Source of the DNA: Flagellimonas abyssi | Lineage (GTDB): Bacteria > Bacteroidota > Bacteroidia > Flavobacteriales > Flavobacteriaceae | Assembly (NCBI RefSeq): GCF_019457905.1 | Contig: NZ_JAHZSV010000017.1 | Location: 1 to 64,000, forward strand | Direction: 5' to 3' | DNA length: 64,000 bases | Translations under genes and position numbers: made by a program | In this document: in pieces, positions 44,216-53,703 of the stretch | How positions within the stretch are numbered: the first letter of the stretch is position 1 | How the letters are laid out: each line of letters opens with the position of its first letter | Notes under the pieces: generated by a model | The model's input: the letters and a program-made list of their open reading frames with translations, nothing else | What the model was told of the DNA's origin: nothing | The model's database searches: none

Positions 44216-44905
44216 TTAGAAAAATTCGCTGTATTGCATTACCCTAAAGTCTACTGTATTGAATTCGGGATTTTTACTTTTGAGGTCTTTATAGGCCTGT
44301 AAACCACCTACGGCACGATTGGCTGCGCCAGATGGGGCGATGAGCGAAACAGTTCTGACAGTTCTTGTCTTCTTAACTCCATTAAAGTTAAACGGTAGCT
44401 CTAAATGATGAATCCTGGGCACCGTATTGGAGATAACTTTTAACTTGAGTCCGTTTTCCTTTAACTGTCTCCGAAAAAAGAACTCCGGTCCATTTTTACT
44501 GTTTCCGCCAGTGAACAAGAGGGTTCCAATATTTGGGTACTGCTGTAAATACCCTATCATATCCCGAAGGACAACATTCTGCATGCCCAAATCGGAGGCA
44601 TCGATTTTTTCACGCTCGGCACTCTCCACTATATCACATACACCGATTTTATGTTTGATGAGGAATTGTTTACGTTGTTCAACTGCTTCTTGGGTAGTTT
44701 CATAAACCAGTCCCAAATTGAATATTCTATCTAAGATAGGCCACAACTGACCATTGCAACTGCCATAACAGAAATCTACATCCTGAGGTTTTAACTCTCC
44801 TTTGGTAAAACGGGGCGGTGGCAGGGTACCCACAATCAACTTGGTGGCCTCCTCCAACAAAAAGGGTTTATAGGGGTGTGTATGTTTGAAAAGTGCTGAA
44901 CTCAA
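44216..44905 (-). CDS. Uracil-DNA glycosylase superfamily-like protein
   Basis: 229 residues from a TTG start, 8 bp after the SusD stop; no in-frame ATG is available nearby. The opening 'HPYKPFLLEEATKLIVGTLPPPRF' resembles the first catalytic motif of the UDG superfamily, followed by 'DFCYGSCNGQLWPILDRIF' and 'IGVCDIVESAER', with a C-terminal VSLIAPSGAANRAV segment like motif 2. This places it among the hypoxanthine/mismatch-type UDG families; the substrate cannot be read from sequence. Co-transcription with susD would be odd and may be accidental. Confidence 0.65.
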   Translation of the reverse strand: MSSALFKHTHPYKPFLLEEATKLIVGTLPPPRFTKGELKPQDVDFCYGSCNGQLWPILDRIFNLGLVYETTQEAVEQRKQFLIKHKIGVCDIVESAEREKIDASDLGMQNVVLRDMIGYLQQYPNIGTLLFTGGNSKNGPEFFFRRQLKENGLKLKVISNTVPRIHHLELPFNFNGVKKTRTVRTVSLIAPSGAANRAVGGLQAYKDLKSKNPEFNTVDFRVMQYSEFF

Positions 44906-44913
44906 AATTCTAT

Positions 44914-46653
44914 TTAATATCCTTCATTTTGAACAACATTCGGGTTAAAATTTGTTTCGGATTGTGGTATTGGCCATATATATTCATGGCTTTGAAAGTC
45001 TCTTGCCAACTCTGGATAATCTTGATTGTAATTTAATATTTCTGCTTCCAGAGCATTCATTCTAATAAGGTCGTCCTTAAACTGTCCTTCAAAGCAAAAC
45101 TCCAAACGCCTTTCATTTAAAATAAGATTTGAAAACTCTTCTTGGCTCAATCCATTTTGAGCATCATGGTTCAAATCGCCATAAGCCCTTCTTCTTACCA
45201 AATTCAAAGCATTATATGCCTTAGTTGTAGGACCATTCAACATATTTTCGGCCTCAGCAATCATTAGATGCACGTCTGCCATTCTCAAATATGGATAATC
45301 AAAAGATTCTTGATTCATCACACTAGGTTCCTCAACTTCTTTGATAAATTTATATGGCCGCCAATTTTCCACTAAGGTTTCATCCATCATGTTTCCATTT
45401 GCATACGAAAACGTAGCAATATTTTGATAAAACCTTGAATCACCTGTCTCCAAAGGGAAAATTACAGGTTCGACGGGCTCGTCACCTTCCTCAAAAAACG
45501 AGTTTATAAAGCCAGGAACCAGCAACAAACGGTCATTAAAGGAAATGCCCTGCGGTCCCCAAGGCACACTATAATTTCCGGAGCCATCAAAAGCGATACT
45601 AAAAATAACCTCGGTGTTTGTGCTTTCATTCTCAATTGAAAAAACATCTTCATAGTTCTCTTCCAATGTATAACCTCCAACAATCTTCTCCAATTCTTCT
45701 AAGGCAAGGGCATATTTATCTGTTTGGTACATCGGAAAGCCAGCCATTGTTAGATACACTTTTCCAAGCAAGGCTGTTGCCGCTTCCTTTGACGCCCTTT
45801 CTTTGGCCAAGCCAGAGGATAAATTCTGCTGTGCAAATATTAGGTCATCTACAATTTGATCAAATACATCTTCTCTACCCTGTACATGTGGTGGTGCATT
45901 ATTCGAATTAAACTCGGCTGTCGTCACCAAAATAGGATTTCCGTAAAGCTTAACCAAGTTGAAATATAAAAGTGCGCGTAAAAAACGAAACTCAGATTCA
46001 AATCTAACGGCACCGACTTCCTCTTCCAAGGCCTGATCCAACCCTTTTATTTCATCCAAACCAATATTTGTAAGTCTAATCACCCTGTAATGTTCAGACC
46101 AAACTTCATTTATTACATAATCACTTGGTTGAAAATAATACTGATCCAAATCACCAAATCTGCCCATCGAATTGGGGTTTATTCTGGCCATATTCGTTCC
46201 TATATCTCCCCAATAGTGGGAGTAACCATTGGCATCAAATAAAAACTCTGTTTTTATTTGGTCATATATATTCTTCAAAAGAATATCAAAGTCAACAGGA
46301 GTTTCTGAAATTGGGTCAGGTCCCATTATGGCCTCGACTACCTCAACCTGATTTTCTTTCACCGTTACTTGGATTGTCACACCAACATCTGAAAATGATG
46401 GGGTTAAATTAACCTCATAATTTCCAACCGGTATATCGTTGAAAACAACTTTCCCCATCTCATTGGTTATTTTCTCGACGGTTTTGGGAACTGTGAAAAC
46501 CGTAACATCGGGGATGGCGGTGCCACTTTCATAGACTGCTTTTACTTCCAAACTACCTAGTTGCTCTGATTCAAATTCATCTCCTTGATTGTCAGAACAA
46601 GAAAATGAAATGAATACAAATACAATTGACAAATAGCAAAAGATTCTTCCCAT
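44914..46653 (-). CDS. RagB/SusD-family lipoprotein, orphan
   Basis: 579 residues. Lipobox FSC (Cys19). About 34-115 is an extra Ig/carboxypeptidase-regulatory-like domain (SLEVKAVYESGTAIPDVTVF) not usual in SusD. The SusD body follows with TPR-like helices (RFLRALLYFNLVKLYGNPILV; YPYLRMADVHLMIAEAENML; EEFSNLILNERRLEFCFEG) and the terminal 'YIWPIPQSE'. SusD proteins cap a SusC TonB-dependent transporter for glycan uptake. No SusC gene, glycosidase or regulator is next to it: ppc is upstream and the UDG-like gene downstream. Confidence 0.9.
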   Translation of the reverse strand: MGRIFCYLSIVFVFISFSCSDNQGDEFESEQLGSLEVKAVYESGTAIPDVTVFTVPKTVEKITNEMGKVVFNDIPVGNYEVNLTPSFSDVGVTIQVTVKENQVEVVEAIMGPDPISETPVDFDILLKNIYDQIKTEFLFDANGYSHYWGDIGTNMARINPNSMGRFGDLDQYYFQPSDYVINEVWSEHYRVIRLTNIGLDEIKGLDQALEEEVGAVRFESEFRFLRALLYFNLVKLYGNPILVTTAEFNSNNAPPHVQGREDVFDQIVDDLIFAQQNLSSGLAKERASKEAATALLGKVYLTMAGFPMYQTDKYALALEELEKIVGGYTLEENYEDVFSIENESTNTEVIFSIAFDGSGNYSVPWGPQGISFNDRLLLVPGFINSFFEEGDEPVEPVIFPLETGDSRFYQNIATFSYANGNMMDETLVENWRPYKFIKEVEEPSVMNQESFDYPYLRMADVHLMIAEAENMLNGPTTKAYNALNLVRRRAYGDLNHDAQNGLSQEEFSNLILNERRLEFCFEGQFKDDLIRMNALEAEILNYNQDYPELARDFQSHEYIWPIPQSETNFNPNVVQNEGY

Positions 46654-46756
46654 AAGAGGTTGTTTTGTTGTTGAATACCCTTTTGGTAGAGATTATATTG
46701 TTTCCAAAATAAAGAATCTCTGCAATTAAACCTTAAACTACTAGAATTCAACTTGG

Positions 46757-49303
46757 TTAAGCCGAATTCCTACTCGCATTAATGTTTCCGTATAAAGAGC
46801 GGGTCACAATTTTCTCGTACAATTCCTTATACTCTGAATTTTGCGTGATGTGGTACAAAGCATTTTGTTGAATCACCAATAACGGCAATACAATCTTTTC
46901 CCTGATTTTTACGGATTCCCTCGATACAGCTTCGTCTTCCATCAAAATCTTAAGTCCGGAAATCTGCAAAAGCATTTTCTTGGACAACTGATATTCTTCA
47001 AAAAGTATCTTCCAGAAGTCACCGAATTCAGGATCATCTTTCATGTAACTGGTCAAGTCAAAATTGGTCTTCGCCAAGGACATCATACTGTTCAACATCA
47101 ATGCCTTAAAGAAAGGAACCTCTTTGTATAGTTTCTTCACCTCGTTCAGCCTTCCTTCATCTTTCAACTTTTGTATGGCCGACCCAAGTCCGAAGTACCC
47201 AGGTACATTCTGCTTTAATTGGCTCCATGATCCCACAAAAGAAATTGCCCGTAGGTCAGATAATGTCAACTGTTTTGCGCTACCGCGTTTACCGGGCCTA
47301 CTTCCTATGTTGGCTTTGGTATAATATTTTAACGTACTTCTATTTTCCAAATACGGGATAAACTTATCATGCTGTTTTAGGGCATCGTATTTATCAAAAC
47401 TAAGTTCGGAAAGCTCCTCTATCAACTTCCTTTGCGAGGCGGAAATGGTAAGTTCCTTTCCAAATAGATTATTGCTCAATCCTGCTGTCAATAACTGCTC
47501 GGAGTTGTGCATAAACTGCTCTTTGGTACCGTAGGTACTGGTAATGGTCTGCCCTTGGATAGTTAACTGAATCTCGTGATTGGCCACATCCTTGGTCTGT
47601 GCCGCATAAAATCTATGGGTTTTACCTCCACCACGGGCGGGTGGTCCTCCCCTACCATCAAAGAATATGGCTGCGATACCGTTTTTTTTGCACACCTTGC
47701 TCAAAGTTTCCTTGGTCTTTAAAATGGACCAGTTGGCCTTTAGGTAACCTCCGTCCTTGGTTCCGTCGGAGAAGCCGAGCATTATGGTATGTATATCTCT
47801 TCTTCGTTCTAGGTGCTGTCTGTATTTTGGAATATCGAACAGGGTCTGCATCACTTCTTCGGAAGCATCCATACCTTTCATGGTTTCGAACAACGGAACA
47901 ATATCGAAAGTGATATCCTTCTCGTTCCATCCGCACCATCTGAACAATCCGAACACGAACAATACGGAGAAAATATCCTCCGAGTTACTGATGATGTATC
48001 GGTTGCAACCGTCTTCACCATTCTTCTCTTGGATCGCTTTCAGGTTTTGGATATTAACAATAGTGTCCTTCACAATATCATCATCAAAATCCTCTGCCTT
48101 TAGTTTAAAATCCTTCTCCAACAACAGCTTAACCAACTCCTTTTCCTTGAGCTCGTCCAAGCTTTCTTTGATGACTCCATTCTTTTTCAATACGGACTCC
48201 ACTACCAAGGTATGCTTGCTGTGATCTTGACGGATATCCAAAGTGGCGAAATGTGTTTTGAAAATATGTACTTTATCAATAAACCTATCTAATTCGTCTA
48301 AATACAGCCCATGATAGTTATCTATCAATTGATTCCTAACCGCACTTAAATGCTCAATGATTCCTTCGTACGAAATTGGTGCATTGGAATCGAACATGGC
48401 ATGATAAAGTTTTGTGCTCAATGCATTGAGCTCTTCTTGCATACTCTTGAATGTGAGTTTTTTTCGAAGATTCTTCAATTCGTTATAGTAACACTTCATT
48501 AGGGTCAACCGTAATTCATCGGCCACCTCTTTGGTGATATCGGCTGTTACAAAAGGGTTTCCGTCACGATCCCCGCCTGGCCAAAAACCAAGTTTCATCA
48601 AATTATAGTTCTCGAACTTTTCATCACGGATATTGCTTTTTACATATTGATACAGTTCACCGACAGCATCGTAATAGGTGTTACGAAGAATATAAATAAT
48701 GTTTTTCGCCTCATCCAAAGGTGTTGGCTTTTTTGCATTAATCAAGGATGTCAAGCCCAATTGTTGTAGAGTTACATCAATATCATGTATCCTGTCCTCA
48801 TCTATCAACGAGCGGAGTTCGGCAATAATATCCAAAACCGCTGGTGTATAAAATTGCGTTGGGTGGGCGGTTAATACAATGCGTGCACTAAAGGTGGAAA
48901 GTTTTTTGGAAACCTTGTCCCAGTTTTTGGTACGGTTCACCAACTCAAAATAATCGGGTATGGTCAAAGAACTACTATATTCCTGTAGTTTGGGAAATGC
49001 GGAATCCTCCACACTATCATAAAGCACCACTTGGCGCTCCACGTACTGCACGATCCTGAACATAAAATCCAAACGCTCCCTCTCGTCCTGAATATCCACA
49101 AAGTTGGAGAAGAACACTTCCAAAATTTCTTGGGGATCTTTGCCAGCCTTTAATCCTTTTTCGCATTGATCCAACAAAAGTGGAATAAGAATCCCTACGT
49201 TTTCCACATTCTTGTATGGCAAGCTCAAGAAAAGGCTATTATAGATGTTGAACTTATTGGTTACCGATTTTTTAAACTCTTCTAACCGTTTACTTTGCTG
49301 CAT
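46757..49303 (-). CDS. ppc: Phosphoenolpyruvate carboxylase
   Basis: 848 residues. It makes oxaloacetate from PEP and bicarbonate. Conserved sites are VLTAHPTQFY (catalytic His region), FWPGGDRDGNPFVT, 'MLGFSDGTKDGGYLKANW' and the C-terminal segment. The glycine-rich catalytic loop reads FDGRGGPPARGGGKTH, not the common FHGRGG..GRGGGP. The terminus RNSA differs from the usual NTG. Length fits short bacterial PEPCs. Monocistronic by spacing. Confidence 0.95.
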   Translation of the reverse strand: MQQSKRLEEFKKSVTNKFNIYNSLFLSLPYKNVENVGILIPLLLDQCEKGLKAGKDPQEILEVFFSNFVDIQDERERLDFMFRIVQYVERQVVLYDSVEDSAFPKLQEYSSSLTIPDYFELVNRTKNWDKVSKKLSTFSARIVLTAHPTQFYTPAVLDIIAELRSLIDEDRIHDIDVTLQQLGLTSLINAKKPTPLDEAKNIIYILRNTYYDAVGELYQYVKSNIRDEKFENYNLMKLGFWPGGDRDGNPFVTADITKEVADELRLTLMKCYYNELKNLRKKLTFKSMQEELNALSTKLYHAMFDSNAPISYEGIIEHLSAVRNQLIDNYHGLYLDELDRFIDKVHIFKTHFATLDIRQDHSKHTLVVESVLKKNGVIKESLDELKEKELVKLLLEKDFKLKAEDFDDDIVKDTIVNIQNLKAIQEKNGEDGCNRYIISNSEDIFSVLFVFGLFRWCGWNEKDITFDIVPLFETMKGMDASEEVMQTLFDIPKYRQHLERRRDIHTIMLGFSDGTKDGGYLKANWSILKTKETLSKVCKKNGIAAIFFDGRGGPPARGGGKTHRFYAAQTKDVANHEIQLTIQGQTITSTYGTKEQFMHNSEQLLTAGLSNNLFGKELTISASQRKLIEELSELSFDKYDALKQHDKFIPYLENRSTLKYYTKANIGSRPGKRGSAKQLTLSDLRAISFVGSWSQLKQNVPGYFGLGSAIQKLKDEGRLNEVKKLYKEVPFFKALMLNSMMSLAKTNFDLTSYMKDDPEFGDFWKILFEEYQLSKKMLLQISGLKILMEDEAVSRESVKIREKIVLPLLVIQQNALYHITQNSEYKELYEKIVTRSLYGNINASRNSA

Positions 49304-49476
49304 GTATCTGTTTTATGTTAGTGTTAAAAAATAGTCAAACACTCAAAGGTCGTGAATAAAGTGTAACCTCTGGGTTAAATTTAAGTGTATCACAATTTAA
49401 GGCATGTGCACTTCAAACGTAACAACATACCTTATCGATTATAACTTAAAGAATACTTCGGATTTTACCAAAGTTT

Positions 49477-50238
49477 TTATCGAATGAAAACGGGTTCGTT
49501 TTTCTTGACCGTGTGTTCTTCGCTGTAGAGATATCCATCGTAGTCAAAATTCTTGATATCGTCCAAGGTCTCCGCTCCGGTATCCAATATATAACGCACC
49601 ATGGAACCACGGGCTTTTTTGGCAAAAAAACTGATTACTTTCAATTTATCGTTTTTCCAATCCTTGAAGACCGGGGCAATTACAGGAACTTTTAATTGTT
49701 TGGAATCCACAGCGCTAAAATATTCGTTGCTGGCCAAATTTATAAAAAGTTCATCATCCTTAAGCTCGCTGTTCAGAAAGTTTACAATGTCCTTCTTCCA
49801 GAATTCGTACAAGTTCTTTTTACGGCCTACTTTTAATTGCGTTCCCATTTCCAAGCGGTAGGGCTGCATCAAATCCAAAGGCCTTAAAACACCATACAGA
49901 CCGGACAGAATTCGTAAAGTATCCTGCAATCGGTCCAGCTTATCCTCGGGGATAGTATATGCATCCAATCCCTGGTACACATCTCCATTAAAAGCATACA
50001 CCGATGGTCTTGCATTTTCCGTAGTAAAAGGTGTATCAAATTTTTGATTGCGCTCCCAATTCAGGTCCGCCAGCTTATCGGAAATGGACATTAAATCCAT
50101 CAAGGCCTTGGGCTTTTTCTTTTTGAGTACGGAATTAAGTTTTTCCGCTTGCTCCAAAAATTGGGGCTGGGTATATTTTGATGTGGGCAATGCCGTATCA
50201 TAATCCAACGACTTTGCAGGAGATATCACAATTTTCAT
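49477..50238 (-). CDS. yaaA: Peroxide stress protein YaaA
   Basis: 253 residues of the DUF328/YaaA family: [15 protein letters not shown] start, [39 protein letters not shown] and '[12 protein letters not shown]'. In other bacteria YaaA limits intracellular iron under peroxide stress. Alone by spacing (238 bp from ppc, 88 bp from the pseudouridine synthase). Confidence 0.93.
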   Translation of the reverse strand: MKIVISPAKSLDYDTALPTSKYTQPQFLEQAEKLNSVLKKKKPKALMDLMSISDKLADLNWERNQKFDTPFTTENARPSVYAFNGDVYQGLDAYTIPEDKLDRLQDTLRILSGLYGVLRPLDLMQPYRLEMGTQLKVGRKKNLYEFWKKDIVNFLNSELKDDELFINLASNEYFSAVDSKQLKVPVIAPVFKDWKNDKLKVISFFAKKARGSMVRYILDTGAETLDDIKNFDYDGYLYSEEHTVKKNEPVFIR

Positions 50239-50326
50239 CTTCTTCTAATTTTTGTAAAAATAGCGATGATTTTAGTTTTTTGGAAAAGGATTCCAATGGT
50301 GTTTTCAATCTTAAGATTGAAGAAAA

Positions 50327-51373
50327 CTATGATTCGTGATGTTTGGCATAGCCACGCCATTTTTCGATTCCGTTCACCATATCCTCTGGAAGTTCGGAAT
50401 CAAATCGCATAAACTCACCGGTAACGGGATGTTCAAAACCTAGGGTTTTGGCATGTAAGGCCTGTCTGGGCAGTTCCTTAAAGGCATTATCAACAAACTG
50501 CTTGTATTTGGTAAAGGTTGTCCCCTTTAAAATTTTATCACCACCGTAGCGCTCATCATTGAACAGGGTATGTCCAATATATTTCATGTGTACCCGAATT
50601 TGATGGGTCCTACCGGTTTCCAACTTGCAAGAGACCAATGTTACGTACCCTAAACGCTCTATTACTTTGTAATGGGTAACTGCTTCTTTGCCATCACTTC
50701 CATCTGGAAAAACCATCATCTGTAAACGATTTTTTGGATTGCGGGCGATATGGCCTTCAATTGTGCCTTCGTCTTCCTCTACATTGCCCCAAACCAGAGC
50801 AATATATTCCCGTTCGCTGGTTTTCTCAAAAAACTGTTGCGCCAAATGTGTCATGGCCGACTCTGTTTTGGCAATTACCAATAGACCAGAGGTGTCCTTA
50901 TCGATGCGATGAACAAGTCCCGGCCTATCGGAACTATTGTTGGGAAGGTTCTCGAAATGATAGACCAAGGCATTGATCAATGTTCCCGAATAATTTCCGT
51001 GTCCGGGATGCACTACCATGCCCGCGGGTTTGTTCACCACCAAAAGCACCTCATCCTCGTAAACAATATCCAAGGGGATGTTCTCCGGTGTCAATAAAAA
51101 TTCATAGGGTGGATGCTCGAACATCACCTTGACCTCGTCTCCTGCCTTTACTTTATAATTTTGCTTAACGATGGAACCATTGACCCATATATGGCCTTTT
51201 TTGGCAGCCTGCTGGATTTTGTTCCGCGTAGCGTTCTCAATAAAGTTCATCAAGAATTTATCCACGCGCAGTGGTTCCTGACCTTTTGAGGCCACAAAAC
51301 TGTGATGCTCATAGAGATCGTCCTGCGAAAGCTCGTCCTGGGAAAAATCTTCTTGATTATCCGAAATATCCAT
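50327..51373 (-). CDS. rluD: RluA/RluD-family pseudouridine synthase
   Basis: 348 residues. N-terminal S4 domain (VDKFLMNFIENATRNKIQQAAKKGHIWVNG) and catalytic domain with GLVHRIDKDTSGLLVIAKT, which holds the catalytic Asp, and GRTHQIRVHMKYIGHTLFND. It modifies 23S rRNA uridines, probably as RluD. It is co-oriented with the PASTA gene, whose stop is 2 bp upstream. Confidence 0.93.
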   Translation of the reverse strand: MDISDNQEDFSQDELSQDDLYEHHSFVASKGQEPLRVDKFLMNFIENATRNKIQQAAKKGHIWVNGSIVKQNYKVKAGDEVKVMFEHPPYEFLLTPENIPLDIVYEDEVLLVVNKPAGMVVHPGHGNYSGTLINALVYHFENLPNNSSDRPGLVHRIDKDTSGLLVIAKTESAMTHLAQQFFEKTSEREYIALVWGNVEEDEGTIEGHIARNPKNRLQMMVFPDGSDGKEAVTHYKVIERLGYVTLVSCKLETGRTHQIRVHMKYIGHTLFNDERYGGDKILKGTTFTKYKQFVDNAFKELPRQALHAKTLGFEHPVTGEFMRFDSELPEDMVNGIEKWRGYAKHHES

Positions 51374-51375
51374 CT

Positions 51376-51963
51376 TTAGTTGGATTCTGCCTGTACCCTT
51401 GCACTGCCCGGAATGGTACCGTTACCACAAATCAATTCAATTTTTGAAGTCTTGGGTAATTTATCTCCGGGCTTTAAATATTTTCCTTTGAACTTCATAT
51501 TGTATACCATGTCCTTACCAAGCTCATCGATATATGTCACACGCTCCACATCCAAACCTACTGCCCTCAACATAGAGGCGGCATTACGTTGGGTTACTTG
51601 GATAATATCCGGTACACTTACCTTTTTATAACCCGAGGGATTTACGGTAAAATATATTTTCCGGTTGGATTTTACCTTGTTGCCTGCAGGAGGGTTTTGG
51701 TCCAGTATGGAAAAACGGGGATAGTCGGGATTATATTCCGAAGAATCCAACACTTGATATCTAAGTCCAGCATCCTCAACTGCCTTGCGCATCTCCGACA
51801 CCGACATTTTGGAAAAGTCGGGTACCTCAACAAACTCACCGTGGTTTGTGGTGCTCTTAAGCCATTGTAAAGAAATAAAGACCAACACCAGAATAGCAAC
51901 GACCGCCAATCCGAGTTGGATCAAAAAAGTCTTGCTTTTTAAAAAGTTGAGAAAATTTTTCAT
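51376..51963 (-). CDS. PASTA-domain membrane protein
   Basis: 195 residues from the ATG at 51963 (an in-frame GTG three codons upstream is less likely). One membrane helix (about 12-33) is followed by two PASTA domains: 'VEVPDFSKMSVSEMRKAVEDAGLRYQVLDS' and 'VSVPDIIQVTQRNAASMLRAVGLDVERV'. PASTA domains bind peptidoglycan fragments. Together with the divergent ddl it suggests a cell-wall role. Start of a two-gene operon with the pseudouridine synthase. Confidence 0.88.
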   Translation of the reverse strand: MKNFLNFLKSKTFLIQLGLAVVAILVLVFISLQWLKSTTNHGEFVEVPDFSKMSVSEMRKAVEDAGLRYQVLDSSEYNPDYPRFSILDQNPPAGNKVKSNRKIYFTVNPSGYKKVSVPDIIQVTQRNAASMLRAVGLDVERVTYIDELGKDMVYNMKFKGKYLKPGDKLPKTSKIELICGNGTIPGSARVQAESN

Positions 51964-51982
51964 GTAGTTCACCTTATCGGAA

Positions 51983-51990
51983 CAAATATA
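51983..51990 (-). promoter_or_regulatory. -7 box of the PASTA/rluD operon
   Basis: TATATTTG on the minus strand, giving a predicted 5' leader of about 15 nt. No -33 box seen. Confidence 0.4.
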
Positions 51991-52042
51991 GGAAAGCCAA
52001 CCCTTTTTTCTTTATTTTGGCTTCGCGTTATTTTACAAGACA

Positions 52043-53017
52043 ATGAAAAAGAACATTGCCATCATTATGGGCGGCTATTCCAGTGAGTACAATATTTCCA
52101 TCAAGAGTGGAAATGTGGTGCACAAATATTTGGACAGAGAAAAATATAATCCTTACCGAATTGTCATCACTAAAAATAAATGGTATTATTTGGATGAATT
52201 GGAGCAGGAGCATCCTATTGAAAGGTCCGATTTCAGTGTTGAGATACATGGTAAAAAAATTCAATTTGACTGTGTATTCAATGCGATTCACGGCACCCCA
52301 GGTGAAGATGGGCTTATGCAGGCCTATTTTGAGCTTCTTGGAATACCGCAAACATCTTGCAACCATTATGAGGCAGCACTGACCTTTAATAAGCGAGATC
52401 TATTGAGTGCACTAAAACCTTACAATGTTCCGTGTGCAACCTCGTATTTTTTAAATAAGGGACAAAGTATTGATGAAGACTCCATTGTGGATAAAGTGGG
52501 CCTACCATGTTTTGTAAAAGCGAACCGCGCGGGCAGTAGCTACGGGGTATCAAAAGTTTACGATAAGGCAGCATTGGCAGATGCCATAGAAAGTGCGTTC
52601 AAGGAAGATTCACAAATCATTATAGAATCCTTTTTGGATGGTACCGAAGTATCGATCGGGGTTATCACATTCAATAATAAGGTAACCGTCCTCCCCGCCA
52701 CCGAGATCATCTCAGAAAACGATTTTTTTGATTTTGAGGCCAAATATCTAGGTAAATCACAAGAAATCACACCCGCAAGGATTTCGGAAAAGCAAGAATC
52801 CAACGTAAGGCAGCTGGCAGAATTTATTTATAAAACGCTCGGACTTAAAGGATACACCCGAAGTGAATTTATTTTCATTGGAGATGAGCCACATCTTCTC
52901 GAAATAAACACAACCCCCGGACTTACGGAGGAAAGCCTATTGCCCCAACAAGCTAAAACGGCAGGAATCACTTTGGAGGAGTTATTTGACACTGCAATTG
53001 TTGAAGCTTTGCGATAG
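52043..53017 (+). CDS. ddl: D-alanine-D-alanine ligase
   Basis: 324 residues. ATP-grasp enzyme that makes the D-Ala-D-Ala of peptidoglycan. Signatures: IIMGGYSSEYNISIKSG, NAIHGTPGEDGLMQAYFE (usual HG..GEDG.LQ), 'FVKANRAGSSYGVSKV', 'LEINTTPGLTEESLLPQ'. Followed by coaD after 33 bp. Confidence 0.96.
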   Translation: MKKNIAIIMGGYSSEYNISIKSGNVVHKYLDREKYNPYRIVITKNKWYYLDELEQEHPIERSDFSVEIHGKKIQFDCVFNAIHGTPGEDGLMQAYFELLGIPQTSCNHYEAALTFNKRDLLSALKPYNVPCATSYFLNKGQSIDEDSIVDKVGLPCFVKANRAGSSYGVSKVYDKAALADAIESAFKEDSQIIIESFLDGTEVSIGVITFNNKVTVLPATEIISENDFFDFEAKYLGKSQEITPARISEKQESNVRQLAEFIYKTLGLKGYTRSEFIFIGDEPHLLEINTTPGLTEESLLPQQAKTAGITLEELFDTAIVEALR

Positions 53018-53050
53018 AAACTGTATTTTTAGGAAACTTTATTCCACAAC

Positions 53051-53506
53051 ATGAGACGTGCATTGTTCCCTGGTTCTTTTGACCCGCTTACTTTAGGGCA
53101 TTACGACATTATTAAGAGAGGTGTGACCCTTTTTGATGAATTGGTGATTGCCATAGGGATAAATGCCGACAAAAATTATATGTTCTCATTGGAAGAACGT
53201 GTAAGTTTTATTCAAAAGGCATTTGCCGACGAACCAAAAATAAAAGTGACCACCTACAAGGGCATGACCGTGGATTTTTGCAAAAAAATAGATGCCACTT
53301 TTATTCTTAGAGGGTTGCGCAACCCTGCCGATTTTGAATTTGAAAAAGCCATTGCACACACCAATAGAAAGTTATCGGAGATTGAAACAGTATTTCTATT
53401 GACATCCTCTGGAAAATCTTACATCAGCTCATCAATAGTTCGAGATGTAATAAGGAATGGAGGGGACTATACAGGCTTGGTGCCAGAGACCGTTGTAGTA
53501 AAATAA
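53051..53506 (+). CDS. coaD: Phosphopantetheine adenylyltransferase
   Basis: 151 residues. The nucleotidyltransferase GSFDPLTLGHYDII motif (T-x-G-H) and C-terminal YISSSIVRDVIRNGGD are typical. It makes dephospho-CoA from phosphopantetheine and ATP. Likely co-transcribed with ddl. Confidence 0.96.
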   Translation: MRRALFPGSFDPLTLGHYDIIKRGVTLFDELVIAIGINADKNYMFSLEERVSFIQKAFADEPKIKVTTYKGMTVDFCKKIDATFILRGLRNPADFEFEKAIAHTNRKLSEIETVFLLTSSGKSYISSSIVRDVIRNGGDYTGLVPETVVVK

Positions 53507-53703
53507 CGATCTACTTTCCGTTCATCGAATTTAATTTGTAGGTAAATTCTTTCTTTCTATATTTATAGAAACCATGGCCAACCCTTTGGATACAACATTA
53601 ATGATTGCTTTCGCAACATAATATGCGTTGTATCGACCAAATAATTATAGCTTAGTCGGAAATTTCTGAGTAAGCACTAACGTTTTTTAAACAACCCCGA
53701 GTT

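Noticed and set aside
49304-49476. Possible small gene or RNA upstream of ppc
   Set aside because: No reading frame of note and no stable hairpin was found in this 173-bp stretch.
50302-50321. Perfect palindrome after the pseudouridine synthase gene as a terminator
   Set aside because: The 18-bp TTCAATCTTAAGATTGAA core has no U-run in the direction of transcription (AAAACACC follows), so termination is not supported.
53554-53571. TTTCTATATTTATAGAAA inverted repeat after coaD as a terminator or operator
   Set aside because: The stem is all weak A/T pairs but two and has no T-run; the 197-bp coaD-kinase spacer holds nothing else I can name.
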